Source of the DNA: CmP2 sp052084925
GTDB lineage: Bacteria; Actinomycetota; Actinomycetes; Actinomycetales; Micrococcaceae
Direction: 5' to 3'
NCBI GenBank assembly: GCA_052084925.1
Contig: JBQDEV010000001.1
Location: forward strand, 1-64,000
Length of the DNA: 64,000 nt
The notes beneath the pieces were generated by a model that had not been told where the DNA came from, made no database searches, and was given only the letters and a program-made list of their open reading frames with translations. A program made the translations under genes and the position numbers. Position 1 is the first letter of the stretch; every line of letters begins with the position of its first letter. Shown piece by piece: positions 24,753-32,370 of this stretch.

Positions 24753-25937
24753 CTAGACGAAGGCGCCGATTCCGGTGATGGAGCGTCCCACGATCAGGGC
24801 GTTGACTTCGTGGGTGCCCTCGTAGGTGTAGACCGCTTCGGCGTCGGCGTGGAATCGGGCGACATCCGTGTCAAGCGTGATGCCGTTGCCGCCACAGACT
24901 TCTCGGGCCAGGGCGACGGTCTCACGGAGTCGGGTGGCGGTGACCATCTTGCTGAGTGCGGCATTGACGGCGTCGTAGCTGCCCTCCGCTTGTAGCTCCG
25001 TGAGACGGACTGCCATCGCCATCGAGGAGGTGACATTGCCGAGCATGATGGCGAGCTTCTCCTGGATCAGCTGGAACCCGGCGAGCTTGCGACCGAACTG
25101 CTCGCGTTCGCTCACGTATTTCACCGCGGCTTCGTAGGCGCCGGCCATGGCGCCGACGGCCATCCAGGACACATCCGAGCGCATCACCCGCAGGCACCGG
25201 TTGACGTCCTTGAAGGAGTTGATATTGCGCAGGCGTGCATCGTCACCCACCACGACGTTCTCATAGGTGATGTGAGCGTTCTGCATGATACGCAGTGAGG
25301 CCTTGCGCTCGATTTTCTCCAGGGTGACGCCCTCGGCCTGACGGGGCACCAAGAAGGCCTTGACCTCGCCGTCCGCGGTGTCGCGGGCGAAGGTGCAGAG
25401 AAGGTCGGCCAGGAAGGCCCCGCCGATCCACCGCTTGGCGCCGCTGATCACCCAGGATCCATCCTCGTTCTGCGTGGCGGTCGTCGCGAGGCCGCCGGCG
25501 ACATCGGACCCATGATCAGGTTCGGTCAAAGCGAAGACCCCGTGGATCTCGTAGTTGCGGATCTGCTCGTCGAGGCGCGCGGCCTGTTCCTCGTCGCCAC
25601 CCAGCACGCAGACCGCGCGGAAGAGCCCGGCCTGAGCGTTGAAGAACGTGCCGACGCTGATGTCGCAGCGGGTCAGCTCGAAGTTGCGGAACGCGGTGAA
25701 GATGTCGCGGACCTCTTCACCCGCCTCTTTGAGCGCCGGAGGATCCATGAGTCGCAGCGACTCCAGCGGCTCGATGATCTCTTCCGGAAATCGGTCCTCG
25801 CTCCACGCGTCGTTCAGGTACGGCTTCACCTGAGTGTCAAGCACGTGACGCAACTCCGCGAGCACGGACTTCTCCGTCTCGGTGAGCCGGTCGGCAAAGC
25901 CCAGGACGTCGGCATCAAGGGCATAGGGCGCACTCAT
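24753..25937 (-). CDS. Acyl-CoA dehydrogenase (glutaryl-CoA dehydrogenase-like subfamily)
   Basis: The 394-aa flavoenzyme should introduce a 2,3-double bond into an acyl-CoA. Visible FAD/substrate motifs are GVFALTEPDHGSDVAGG (near residue 135), WVISGAKRWIGGA, and REQFGRKLAGFQLIQEKLA. The catalytic base is in YTYEGTHEVNALIVGR (Glu of YEGTHE, near 377), a pattern shared with glutaryl-CoA-type enzymes. Its ATG shares one base with the amidohydrolase stop codon (TGATG), so the genes are translationally coupled. The chemistry fits oxidation of a saturated side chain such as an arylpropanoyl-CoA; the substrate is inferred. Confidence 0.92.
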   Translation of the reverse strand: MSAPYALDADVLGFADRLTETEKSVLAELRHVLDTQVKPYLNDAWSEDRFPEEIIEPLESLRLMDPPALKEAGEEVRDIFTAFRNFELTRCDISVGTFFNAQAGLFRAVCVLGGDEEQAARLDEQIRNYEIHGVFALTEPDHGSDVAGGLATTATQNEDGSWVISGAKRWIGGAFLADLLCTFARDTADGEVKAFLVPRQAEGVTLEKIERKASLRIMQNAHITYENVVVGDDARLRNINSFKDVNRCLRVMRSDVSWMAVGAMAGAYEAAVKYVSEREQFGRKLAGFQLIQEKLAIMLGNVTSSMAMAVRLTELQAEGSYDAVNAALSKMVTATRLRETVALAREVCGGNGITLDTDVARFHADAEAVYTYEGTHEVNALIVGRSITGIGAFV

Positions 25938-26860
25938 CAGGCACCGTCCTTCTGCTCCACCGCGTCGGCGAGCCCGAGCACGGTGACAGCGTTGTCTTTG
26001 AGGATCAACGGGCGAACCTCATCCTTGATCGGCAGATCGTTGAACGCCCGCATCCACTTCTCGGCGGGGATCAGCGGGTAGTCGGTGCCGAACAGCAGCT
26101 TGCGGGACAGCACGTTCGAGGCCTGGCGCACGAGGGACTCCGGGAAGTACTTCGGCGACCAGCCCGACAGGTCGATGTAGACGTTGGCCTTGTGGGTGGC
26201 GATCGAGTTGGCCTCGTCCTGCCACGGGACCGAGGGATGAGCCATGATGATGGTCAGCCCCGGGAAGTCCGCGGCGACGTCGTCGAGCAGCAACGGGTTC
26301 GAGTACTTCAGCTTGATACCGCGTCCGCCCGGCAGTCCGGCCCCCATGCCGTTCTGGCCGGTGTGGGAAACGATGGGCAGTCCGAGCTGTTCGAGGGTCT
26401 CCCACAGCGGATAGAACTCGCGGTCGGAAGGGTCGAAACCCTGTACCGAGGGGTGGAATTTGAAACCGCGCACCCCCAGTTCCTCGGCCTGGCGACGAGC
26501 TTCGGTCAGCGCCTCAGCTCCCGTGCGCGGGTCGACGGAGCCGAAAGGGATCAGCACGTCGTTGTTGCGTGCGCACCCGGCCACCAAGTCATCGATGGAG
26601 TTCGGCTGGTGGCCGAACTGGGTGCGCGCATCCACCGTGAACACCACGCCGGCCATGGACTGGGCGCGGTAGACCTCAGCGATCCGATCGGCCGAGGGGG
26701 TGCGCTCCTCCGCCTTGAAGTACTTCTCCGAGGCGGTGAAGAATTCCTCCGGCAGTGATTTATGGCCGCAGTCATCAACCTCGAGATGGACGTGCATATC
26801 AATCGCCTCGATGGCGGAGATGTCCACCGCGCAGGTGTATCGGGTGCTCTGCTGTGTCAT
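25937..26860 (-). CDS. Amidohydrolase-family protein, candidate beta-ketoacyl-CoA (retro-Claisen) hydrolase
   Basis: The 307-aa protein is an ACMSD/amidohydrolase-2-type TIM barrel. Metal-site features include DMHVHLE (near residue 21), KFHPSVQGFD, SHTGQNG, IIMAHPSVPWQDEA and LLFGTDYPLI. In the Rhodococcus cou pathway an amidohydrolase (CouO) hydrolyses 4-hydroxyphenyl-beta-ketoacyl-CoA. Here the gene sits between an SDR and an acyl-CoA dehydrogenase, the same functional setting, so I infer C-C hydrolysis of a beta-ketoacyl-CoA. A decarboxylase role is the alternative. ATG 26860 follows GGAGG; the long upstream extension of the frame lies antisense-free inside the SDR gene and is rejected. 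Confidence 0.8.
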   Translation of the reverse strand: MTQQSTRYTCAVDISAIEAIDMHVHLEVDDCGHKSLPEEFFTASEKYFKAEERTPSADRIAEVYRAQSMAGVVFTVDARTQFGHQPNSIDDLVAGCARNNDVLIPFGSVDPRTGAEALTEARRQAEELGVRGFKFHPSVQGFDPSDREFYPLWETLEQLGLPIVSHTGQNGMGAGLPGGRGIKLKYSNPLLLDDVAADFPGLTIIMAHPSVPWQDEANSIATHKANVYIDLSGWSPKYFPESLVRQASNVLSRKLLFGTDYPLIPAEKWMRAFNDLPIKDEVRPLILKDNAVTVLGLADAVEQKDGA

Positions 26861-26870
26861 GACCCCTCCG

Positions 26871-27794
26871 TCACGCCTCGGGCTGCAGCTCGGCGGGCAG
26901 CTCAGGGAAGCGCTCCCCCACGGCCTGCTTGTTGGATTCGAGCAGCGACTTGCCCTCGGCGAGCATCGTGGCGTAGTCCCAGCCCCCACCGTGGAATTCC
27001 TGCACGACGGGCTCCGGGTGGCTCCAGACCTGCAGGCGGTCGCCACCCACGCCGACCGCCTGGCCGGTGATGCCCTCGGCGGCGTCGGAGGAGAGGAAGG
27101 CGATGACGCCGGCCACGTCACCGGCCGTGCCGAAGCCCAGTTCTTTGCGGAAGAAGTCCGGCATGGCCTCGCCGCGTTCGTCGGCTTCGACAGCCTTCTG
27201 GAAGAACGGCACCGTCTTGGTCATGGCGGTGGCAGCCACGGGGATCACGGCGTTGACGGAGACGCCCGCCTTCTTCATCTCCAGGGCCCAGGTGCGCACC
27301 ATGCCCACGATGCCGGCCTTGGCGGCGGCGTAGTTGGTCTGGCCGAAGTTGCCGCGCTGCCCGGTGGGCGAGCCGATGCAGACGATGCGCCCGGCCACGC
27401 CGTTGGTCTTGAAGTATTCGTAGGCGGCGCGCACACAGGTGAAGGTGCCGCGCAGGTGGACATTGATCACAGCGTCAAAGTCCTCGTCGGTCATCTTCAG
27501 CAGCGACTTGTCGCGCAGGATGCCGGCGTTGTTAACCAGGATGTCCAGACCGCCGAAGCTTTCTACCGCAGTGCTCACCAGCTGCGCAGCCGTTTCGGAG
27601 CTACCCACCGGAGCGACGACGGCGACAGCTTCACCACCGGCCGACGTGATGGACGCCACAGCAGTCTGAGCGACTTCCTCGTTGACGTCGTTGATGACGA
27701 TCTTCGCACCCTGGCGAGCCAGCTCCTGAGCGTAGGCCAGGCCAAGGCCTGCGCCAGATCCGGTGACGATCGCAACTTTACCCTCGAGTGACAT
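26871..27794 (-). CDS. SDR-family 3-hydroxyacyl-CoA dehydrogenase
   Basis: The 307-aa SDR has the cofactor motif TGSGAGLGLAYAQ (residues 11-23), NNAG (near 91), catalytic S...Y-x-x-x-K (GSPTGQRGNFGQTNYAAAKAG) and an extended C-terminus beyond residue 255 (HPEPVVQEFHGGGWDYATMLAEG...). The extension resembles the SDR part of type-2 multifunctional beta-oxidation enzymes. It most likely oxidises 3-hydroxyacyl-CoA to 3-ketoacyl-CoA for the adjacent amidohydrolase. ATG 27794 follows AAGGAG. It is the first gene of the four-gene operon, whose -35 TTGACA is covered by the GTTGA-N5-TCAAC operator. Confidence 0.9.
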   Translation of the reverse strand: MSLEGKVAIVTGSGAGLGLAYAQELARQGAKIVINDVNEEVAQTAVASITSAGGEAVAVVAPVGSSETAAQLVSTAVESFGGLDILVNNAGILRDKSLLKMTDEDFDAVINVHLRGTFTCVRAAYEYFKTNGVAGRIVCIGSPTGQRGNFGQTNYAAAKAGIVGMVRTWALEMKKAGVSVNAVIPVAATAMTKTVPFFQKAVEADERGEAMPDFFRKELGFGTAGDVAGVIAFLSSDAAEGITGQAVGVGGDRLQVWSHPEPVVQEFHGGGWDYATMLAEGKSLLESNKQAVGERFPELPAELQPEA

Positions 27795-27831
27795 GGCAAA
27801 TCTCCTTCGTTTATGATGTGCTGTTATACAT

Positions 27832-27859
27832 CTCAACCGATATAGTTGAGTTTGTCAAC
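27832..27859. promoter_or_regulatory. MarR-type operators over the SDR operon promoter
   Basis: GTTGAGTTTGTCAAC (27845-27859) is a perfect GTTGA-N5-TCAAC palindrome. It overlaps a second inverted repeat, CTCAAC-N7-GTTGAG (27832-27850). On the minus strand the site contains TTGACA, a consensus -35, 17 bases before TGAGAT. The site lies 51 bp upstream of the SDR start in the intergenic region shared with the divergent MarR gene. Confidence 0.7.
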
Positions 27860-28001
27860 GAAGAATCGTCGATCGGCATCAGGACGCGCCTGCGGGCGAG
27901 TTCCAGTGCGTAGGATGGTGCACCGCGACGGCGCACCCCACAACCGTTCTGCGCCGACGCGGCTCGAGCCGATCCACCCGCCGTCAGACCGAAAGAAGCA
28001 G

Positions 28002-28463
28002 ATGAGCACAGTGTCAGAACCCATCGCCCCCGGCCTGGAACGGTTCTTTGATTCCGATTTGGCGCACGAGGTCCAGTTCCTCGCCGCCCGCGCCCGCGCC
28101 CGCGGTTCCGCCCACGCCAATGCGCAGCTGCAGGACCTGGGCATCAAGGTCCGCCAGTATTCGGTGCTCTCGGTCGCGGCCTCCGGGTTGAATCCGTCGC
28201 AGCGCGAGCTGGGCGCCTTCCTGGGCCTCGACCCCAGCCAGGTGGTGGCGCTAGTCGACCAACTGCAGAACGAGGGTCTGGTGGAACGGCAGACCGACCC
28301 GAACGACCGCCGTTCCAAGATCATCATCGCCACGGACGCCGGCCGGAAGCTCTACGAGCAGGCGCACGACGTCGTCACAGCGTCGTCGGACGTCACGCTG
28401 GGGACGCTGTCGCCGCGCGAGCGCAAGCAGTTGCGCGATCTGCTGGTGAAAGTCGCCTTCTGA
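28002..28463 (+). CDS. MarR-family transcriptional regulator
   Basis: This 153-aa protein has the MarR winged-helix domain: LGIKVRQYSVLSVAASGLNPSQRELGAFLGLDPSQVVALVDQLQNEGLVERQTDPNDRRSKIIIATDAGRKLY (about residues 45-118), where the wing carries the conserved D-x-R-R. It is divergent from the SDR operon, and two matching palindromes at the SDR and ligase promoters are obvious operator candidates. The Rhodococcus CouR repressor is a MarR protein that responds to an acyl-CoA intermediate, and by analogy the ligand here may be an acyl-CoA. ATG 28002 is chosen over an upstream in-frame start because GAAAG precedes it and homology starts there. Confidence 0.88.
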   Translation: MSTVSEPIAPGLERFFDSDLAHEVQFLAARARARGSAHANAQLQDLGIKVRQYSVLSVAASGLNPSQRELGAFLGLDPSQVVALVDQLQNEGLVERQTDPNDRRSKIIIATDAGRKLYEQAHDVVTASSDVTLGTLSPRERKQLRDLLVKVAF

Positions 28464-28496
28464 CCTCGGCGACACCGACCTGAACGCACGGAGAAG

Positions 28497-28525
28497 GGGC
28501 GATGCAGATGATCTGCATCGCCCCA
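28497..28525 (+). terminator. Hairpin downstream of the MarR gene
   Basis: GGGGCGATGCAGAT and ATCTGCATCGCCCC form 14-bp perfect arms around a single base, 34 bp after the MarR stop codon. There is no T-tract, as is usual for actinobacterial terminators. Confidence 0.7.
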
Positions 28526-28811
28526 TCACGCGTCCACAGGAGCGCGGGGGCTCAGCACGCCCTCAGCACACGACACCCGCCGCGGTACGAGCCCAAGCCC
28601 AAAGGGGGCCCAGACACCGTGTCTNNNNNNNNNNGCTCCCCCCCGTTGTGGCGTTTGGGGGTGTTTACTGCCGCCTTGTGCCCGCGCCCACCCCCCCCTC
28701 CCCCCCGGTTGTGGGGCCTTTGACTTGTACCCCCACCCCCCCTTCTCGCGTCCTCAGGAGCGCGGGGTCTCAGCACGCCGTCAGCACAGGACTCCCGCGG
28801 CGTTCCGAGCC
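28526..28811. other. Assembly gap and low-quality flanks
   Basis: Ten Ns fill 28625-28634. The 95 bases at 28530-28624 are an error-rich copy of 28747-28842: both begin CGCGTCC, contain CTCAGCACGCC, and end CGTGTCT, with scattered mismatches and single-base indels. The stretch 28635-28746 consists of runs of C and G (up to eight Cs). I read this as two contig ends with poor base calls covering the same locus. No gene should be inferred here, and the true distance between the MarR hairpin and the ABC ATPase stop is probably shorter. Confidence 0.85.
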
Positions 28812-29732
28812 CTAGCCCTTCGTGGCCGCAGACAGCGTGTCTTCGGGGCGGAAGCCCTTCTTGGCCAGCTGGATCTGCTCGTAGACGTGGTGGCGCAGCT
28901 CGGTGAAGCGCTGCGAGGAGCGGGTCTCCAACTGGTCGCGCTCGTCGGGCAGGTCGATCTTCACATCCTGCTGCACCACGGTCGGCGAGGAGGAGAGGAT
29001 GATGACGCGCTGGCCGAGGTAGACGGACTCGTCAATATCGTGAGTCACGAACAGGACGGAGACACCCAGCTGCTTCCAGACGCGGCGGACCAGGTCCTCC
29101 AGGTCCGCGCGGGTCTGCGCATCGACCGCAGCGAAGGGCTCATCCATGAGCAGGACCTCGGGCTGATAGGCGACGGCGCGGGCGATGGCCACGCGCTGCT
29201 GCATACCGCCGGAGAGTTGCCACGGGTAGGAGCGCGGCACATGCGCCAGGCCGACCGCCTCCAGGGCGTTGTCGACGAGTTCCTTGCGGCGAGCCTTATC
29301 CATCCCCTGGTTCTTCAGGGGCAGCTCCACATTCTCGCGCACGCGCATCCAGGGATACAGCGAGCGACCGTATTCCTGGAAGACCACAGCCATGGACTTC
29401 GGCGGACCGGTGACCTTCTTGCCGTGCAGAACGACCTCGCCATTGGTGGGAGCCAGCAGTCCGGAGATGCACTTGAGCAGGGTGGTCTTGCCCGAGCCGG
29501 AGGGGCCCACCAGGCAGGCGAGTTCGCCCTTGGGCAGGTCGAAGGTGAGATTACGGACGGCTTCGATGTCCCCGCCGTCGGTGTGGTAGACCTTCTTCAG
29601 GTTCCGCACCGAGAGCATGGCCTCGCCATCGGGCAGAGTCAGCCCGACCGGAAGAAGCCCGTCGGCGGTTTCGGCGGTGGAGCCCTGGTTCTGGACCAGG
29701 GAGTCCTGGGAGGAGGTGGGTTCGGTCGTCAT
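28812..29732 (-). CDS. ABC transporter ATP-binding protein, taurine/nitrate (TauB/SsuB) type
   Basis: The 306-aa protein energises an NMT1-type importer. Walker A GPSGSGKTT (76-84), Q-loop EYGRSLYPWMRV, signature LSGGMQQRVAIARA (near 175) and Walker B VLLMDEPFAAVDAQTR are intact, and H-loop VTHDIDESVYL follows. Ends SAATKG, close to the scaffold gap but apparently complete. The first ~40 residues are an extra Ser/Gln-rich extension. It is the last gene of the run permease, permease, ATPase. The binding proteins are probably those at 17.9-23.9 kb. Confidence 0.92.
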   Translation of the reverse strand: MTTEPTSSQDSLVQNQGSTAETADGLLPVGLTLPDGEAMLSVRNLKKVYHTDGGDIEAVRNLTFDLPKGELACLVGPSGSGKTTLLKCISGLLAPTNGEVVLHGKKVTGPPKSMAVVFQEYGRSLYPWMRVRENVELPLKNQGMDKARRKELVDNALEAVGLAHVPRSYPWQLSGGMQQRVAIARAVAYQPEVLLMDEPFAAVDAQTRADLEDLVRRVWKQLGVSVLFVTHDIDESVYLGQRVIILSSSPTVVQQDVKIDLPDERDQLETRSSQRFTELRHHVYEQIQLAKKGFRPEDTLSAATKG

Positions 29733-29814
29733 GGCCGGTGTCCCTTCAGCTGGAGTGGTCGGTACAAGCGCGGCGCGCCGGGAAGTGGGGTGCGGTTCGG
29801 GGGCGGGGTCCGTG

Positions 29815-30588
29815 TCATGCGGCATTCTCGAGCTCCCGCTGGCCGTGGTACCACTTGAGCAGTATGCGCTCGACCGCCTGGAAGATGAACGAGAGGATCA
29901 CGCCGATCAGTCCGAGCACTACGATGCCGGACCACATCTCCGGAATGGCGAAGGAGCGCTGGAACTGCACGATCAGGTAGCCCAGCCCCGCCGAGGAGGC
30001 GAACATCTCGGAGATCACCATCAGGATCAGTGCGATCGACAGCGACTGGCGCACCCCGGCCATGATCTGCGGCAGCGCCGAAGGCAGGATCAGGTAGCGC
30101 ACCAAGGCAAAACCGGTGATGCCGTAGGTGTGAGAGGTGTCCGAGAGGACCTCGTCCATGGAGCGGACGCCCTCGATGGTGTTGAGCAGGATGGGCCAGA
30201 CCGCGCCCAGGACGATCACCGCGACCTTCATATCGTCGCCGATGCCGATGAGCAGCATCATCACGGGGATCAGCACGGTCGGCGGGATCGCGCGGAAGAA
30301 TTCCAGCGTCGGCTCCAGCAGCTGGCGCAACCACCGGAACGAGCCGATGAGCAGCCCGCCGATGATGCCGATGATGATGGAGAGCACGATGCCGACGAAC
30401 AGGCGCCCCACCGAAGGCAGCAGGTCGGATTGAATCCGGTTCCACGTCCACACGTTGGAGAACGCATTGTTCATCTGCCCCCAGTCGGGAACGAAGAAGC
30501 TGGTGGACTGCGATGACCAAATCACCCAGGCCAGCAGCAGCAGGACGGGCAGCGTGACGATGAAGAACAGGTCCTTCAGGATTCTCAT
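29815..30588 (-). CDS. ABC transporter permease, TauC/SsuC type
   Basis: The 257-aa protein has about six transmembrane helices and the BPD_transp_1 EAA-like loop EGVRSMDEVLSDTSHTYGITGFALVRYLILPSALPQIMAGVRQSLSIALILM (around residues 140-190). It pairs with the upstream permease; its start overlaps that gene's stop as ATGA, so they are coupled. The ATPase gene starts 82 bp downstream. The substrate is inferred to be a small organic acid or sulfonate taken up for the catabolic locus. Confidence 0.92.
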   Translation of the reverse strand: MRILKDLFFIVTLPVLLLLAWVIWSSQSTSFFVPDWGQMNNAFSNVWTWNRIQSDLLPSVGRLFVGIVLSIIIGIIGGLLIGSFRWLRQLLEPTLEFFRAIPPTVLIPVMMLLIGIGDDMKVAVIVLGAVWPILLNTIEGVRSMDEVLSDTSHTYGITGFALVRYLILPSALPQIMAGVRQSLSIALILMVISEMFASSAGLGYLIVQFQRSFAIPEMWSGIVVLGLIGVILSFIFQAVERILLKWYHGQRELENAA

Positions 30589-31592
30589 TTCACGACCTCC
30601 GAGCGAACCGAGGTGTGCCAGGACAGCAGCTGCCGCTCCACCACACGCATCACGAGATTGATCAGTACGCCCATGATGCCGGTGGCCAGCACGAGAGAGT
30701 ACATCGAAACGTAGGCGCCACCGGACTGGGCCTTGGCGATCTCCGCGCCCAGTCCCGGCGAGCCGATGATCAGCTGGGCGGTGATCGCGAGGATCAGCGC
30801 CACCGCCGCCGCCAGGCGGACGCCGGTCATCAGGTAGGGCAGCGCCGTCGGGAAGACGACGTAACGCAGCCGGGCCACGGGGCCCAGGCCGTAGGAGCGC
30901 GCCGTGTTCATGGCCACCGTGTCCACATCAGCCACTCCGTAGAGCACCTGGATGAGGACCTGCCAGAAGCAGGCGTAAACGATCAGCAGCAGCGCCGATT
31001 CGATGCCGATACCCAGCAGCAGCACCGCCAGCGGGATCAGCGCCACGGAGGGCACGGGCCGCATGAACTCGATGGTGGAGTTCGTGAACTTCTTCAGGAA
31101 CGGCGAGGATCCGATGATGAACCCGATGATCGCCGCCGCGCTGACCGCGATCAGCATGCCGATCACCCAGGCCTTCAGGGTGTCCCAGACGGCGACCCAG
31201 AACAGGGTGAGGCCGAAGTTGCGGAACAGGTCGACAATGGCTTCCGACGCCGGGGGCATGAACCGGGCGTTAACGAGTCCCAGGATGGGCAGCAGCTCCC
31301 AGACCACCAGGAAGGCCAGGATGCCGACCGCGCCGAGCAGGCGCGAACGCCAGCCGCGGCGTTTCTTGCGCACGGCCCGCGCCGGGCCGGTAGAGGTCTT
31401 GCGACCGGTCGCACCAGCCTGGGCTACCGAACCGAACGGGGCGCCCGGGTCCGGGCGCGTGGAGATATCCAGCCCAGCGCTCTTGTATCCCGCGGGGTAA
31501 CGATCGGCCTCGCGTCCGGAGGCCGAGGATTCCAGCCTATGCAGGCGCTGGGAATCCCTCTCGTCACCCCCGGGTGATGATTTCTCCGTCAT
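30585..31592 (-). CDS. ABC transporter permease, TauC/SsuC type, with long N-terminal extension
   Basis: The 335-aa permease has a hydrophilic, charged N-terminus of about 85 residues (ending AVRKKRRGWRSRLLG) before six transmembrane helices. The permease loop is GVADVDTVAMNTARSYGLGPVARLRYVVFPTALPYLMTGVRLAAAVALIL. TauC-type proteins usually lack so long an extension. ATG 31592 is used; GTG 31598 is two codons upstream. The upstream region carries a TGTGA-N6-ACACA site (31643-31658) and an ATAGTTA-N7-TAACTAT palindrome (31703-31723). First gene of the transporter operon. Confidence 0.9.
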   Translation of the reverse strand: MTEKSSPGGDERDSQRLHRLESSASGREADRYPAGYKSAGLDISTRPDPGAPFGSVAQAGATGRKTSTGPARAVRKKRRGWRSRLLGAVGILAFLVVWELLPILGLVNARFMPPASEAIVDLFRNFGLTLFWVAVWDTLKAWVIGMLIAVSAAAIIGFIIGSSPFLKKFTNSTIEFMRPVPSVALIPLAVLLLGIGIESALLLIVYACFWQVLIQVLYGVADVDTVAMNTARSYGLGPVARLRYVVFPTALPYLMTGVRLAAAVALILAITAQLIIGSPGLGAEIAKAQSGGAYVSMYSLVLATGIMGVLINLVMRVVERQLLSWHTSVRSEVVK

Positions 31593-31642
31593 GATCACCC
31601 TGACTCTCTTCTGTGCTCACTTCTGCAGCGAGCTCACTAAGT

Positions 31643-31658
31643 TGTGAGTTATGACACA
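31643..31658. promoter_or_regulatory. CRP/GlxR-like site upstream of the ABC transporter operon
   Basis: TGTGAGTTATGACACA fits TGTGA-N6-TCACA with one mismatch (A for T). Similar sites occur at 41682, 45838 and 52089, all upstream of uptake or osmolyte genes, consistent with catabolite control by a cAMP-responsive regulator. Confidence 0.4.
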
Positions 31659-31702
31659 CTGGAATCAGCGTATACGGATCGTCTCGTCGATACAAGCGGT
31701 CA

Positions 31703-31723
31703 ATAGTTATGTTTCTTAACTAT
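31703..31723. promoter_or_regulatory. Palindrome ATAGTTA-N7-TAACTAT
   Basis: The 7-bp perfect arms with a 7-base AT-rich spacer lie 111 bp upstream of the ABC permease start and 34 bp beyond the DUF3237 stop. It lacks GC content for a terminator, so I call it an operator candidate, perhaps for a LysR- or TetR-type regulator. Confidence 0.4.
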
Positions 31724-31756
31724 TTTCCACGATGTCGCACCCCTTGAAACAAGGGG

Positions 31757-32251
31757 TCAGCGGACGACCCACAACTCGATGATCACCCGGTCCGGCTCGC
31801 GGCGCCCGGAGCCGATCACGATCGACGACGCCAACCACCCCCAGGCGCCGTCGTCCGTGTCGGCGACCTCGAAATGCGGGGCGCAGCGGAAGTAGATCCT
31901 CTCCGCCGGCACCGATTCCCCGCGCACGAGCGCCTGGATATCCTCCGCCGCTCCGGTCCGATACGCCGCATTGCTCACGAAGATGCGCGCGCCGTCATCC
32001 AGGGCAATGACATAGCGGGCATCCAGGAAGGCCTCCGAGTCGGAGCGCAGCAGCTGAAAGTCGGCACCGGCGGCGAGAATCCTACCGCCCCCTCGAGGCC
32101 CGGAGAACGCACCCCCGGTGATGGGGATGACGCGCCGCTGTCCGGCATGGGTGCGCCCAACCTCAACGGGCGCATCGACGTGGACTTCCAGACAGCCGAG
32201 GTAGTCGAGCGGCGGAGGAGACGGAGTGGAGTGAGTCTGCGGGTCGGTCAT
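31757..32251 (-). CDS. DUF3237 family protein
   Basis: The 164-aa protein matches the DUF3237 beta-barrel-like family (VHVDAPVEVGRTHAGQRRVIPITGGAFSGPRGGGRILAAGADFQLLRSDSEAFLDARYVIALDDGARIFVSNAAYRTG). Members are common beside aromatic or organic-acid catabolic genes, but the biochemical role is not established. ATG 32251 follows GGTG; an extension to 32287 reaches into the divergent MFS promoter and is less likely. It is divergent from the MHS transporter gene, so the three genes DUF3237, transporter and LysR may form one functional unit. Confidence 0.8.
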   Translation of the reverse strand: MTDPQTHSTPSPPPLDYLGCLEVHVDAPVEVGRTHAGQRRVIPITGGAFSGPRGGGRILAAGADFQLLRSDSEAFLDARYVIALDDGARIFVSNAAYRTGAAEDIQALVRGESVPAERIYFRCAPHFEVADTDDGAWGWLASSIVIGSGRREPDRVIIELWVVR

Positions 32252-32370
32252 GCTCACACCTTCGCCCGCAGTGATTGAGGATGTCAAGAATCATGGATGG
32301 CCAGATTTTCGGCATCGGATGCACATTATTTGTCTTTGCGCACCGCGCAGACCGGTCGCATAGTTGTGGC

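Noticed and set aside
28552..28776. Short frames across the N gap
   Set aside because: They run through Ns and homopolymer runs in a probable assembly artefact.
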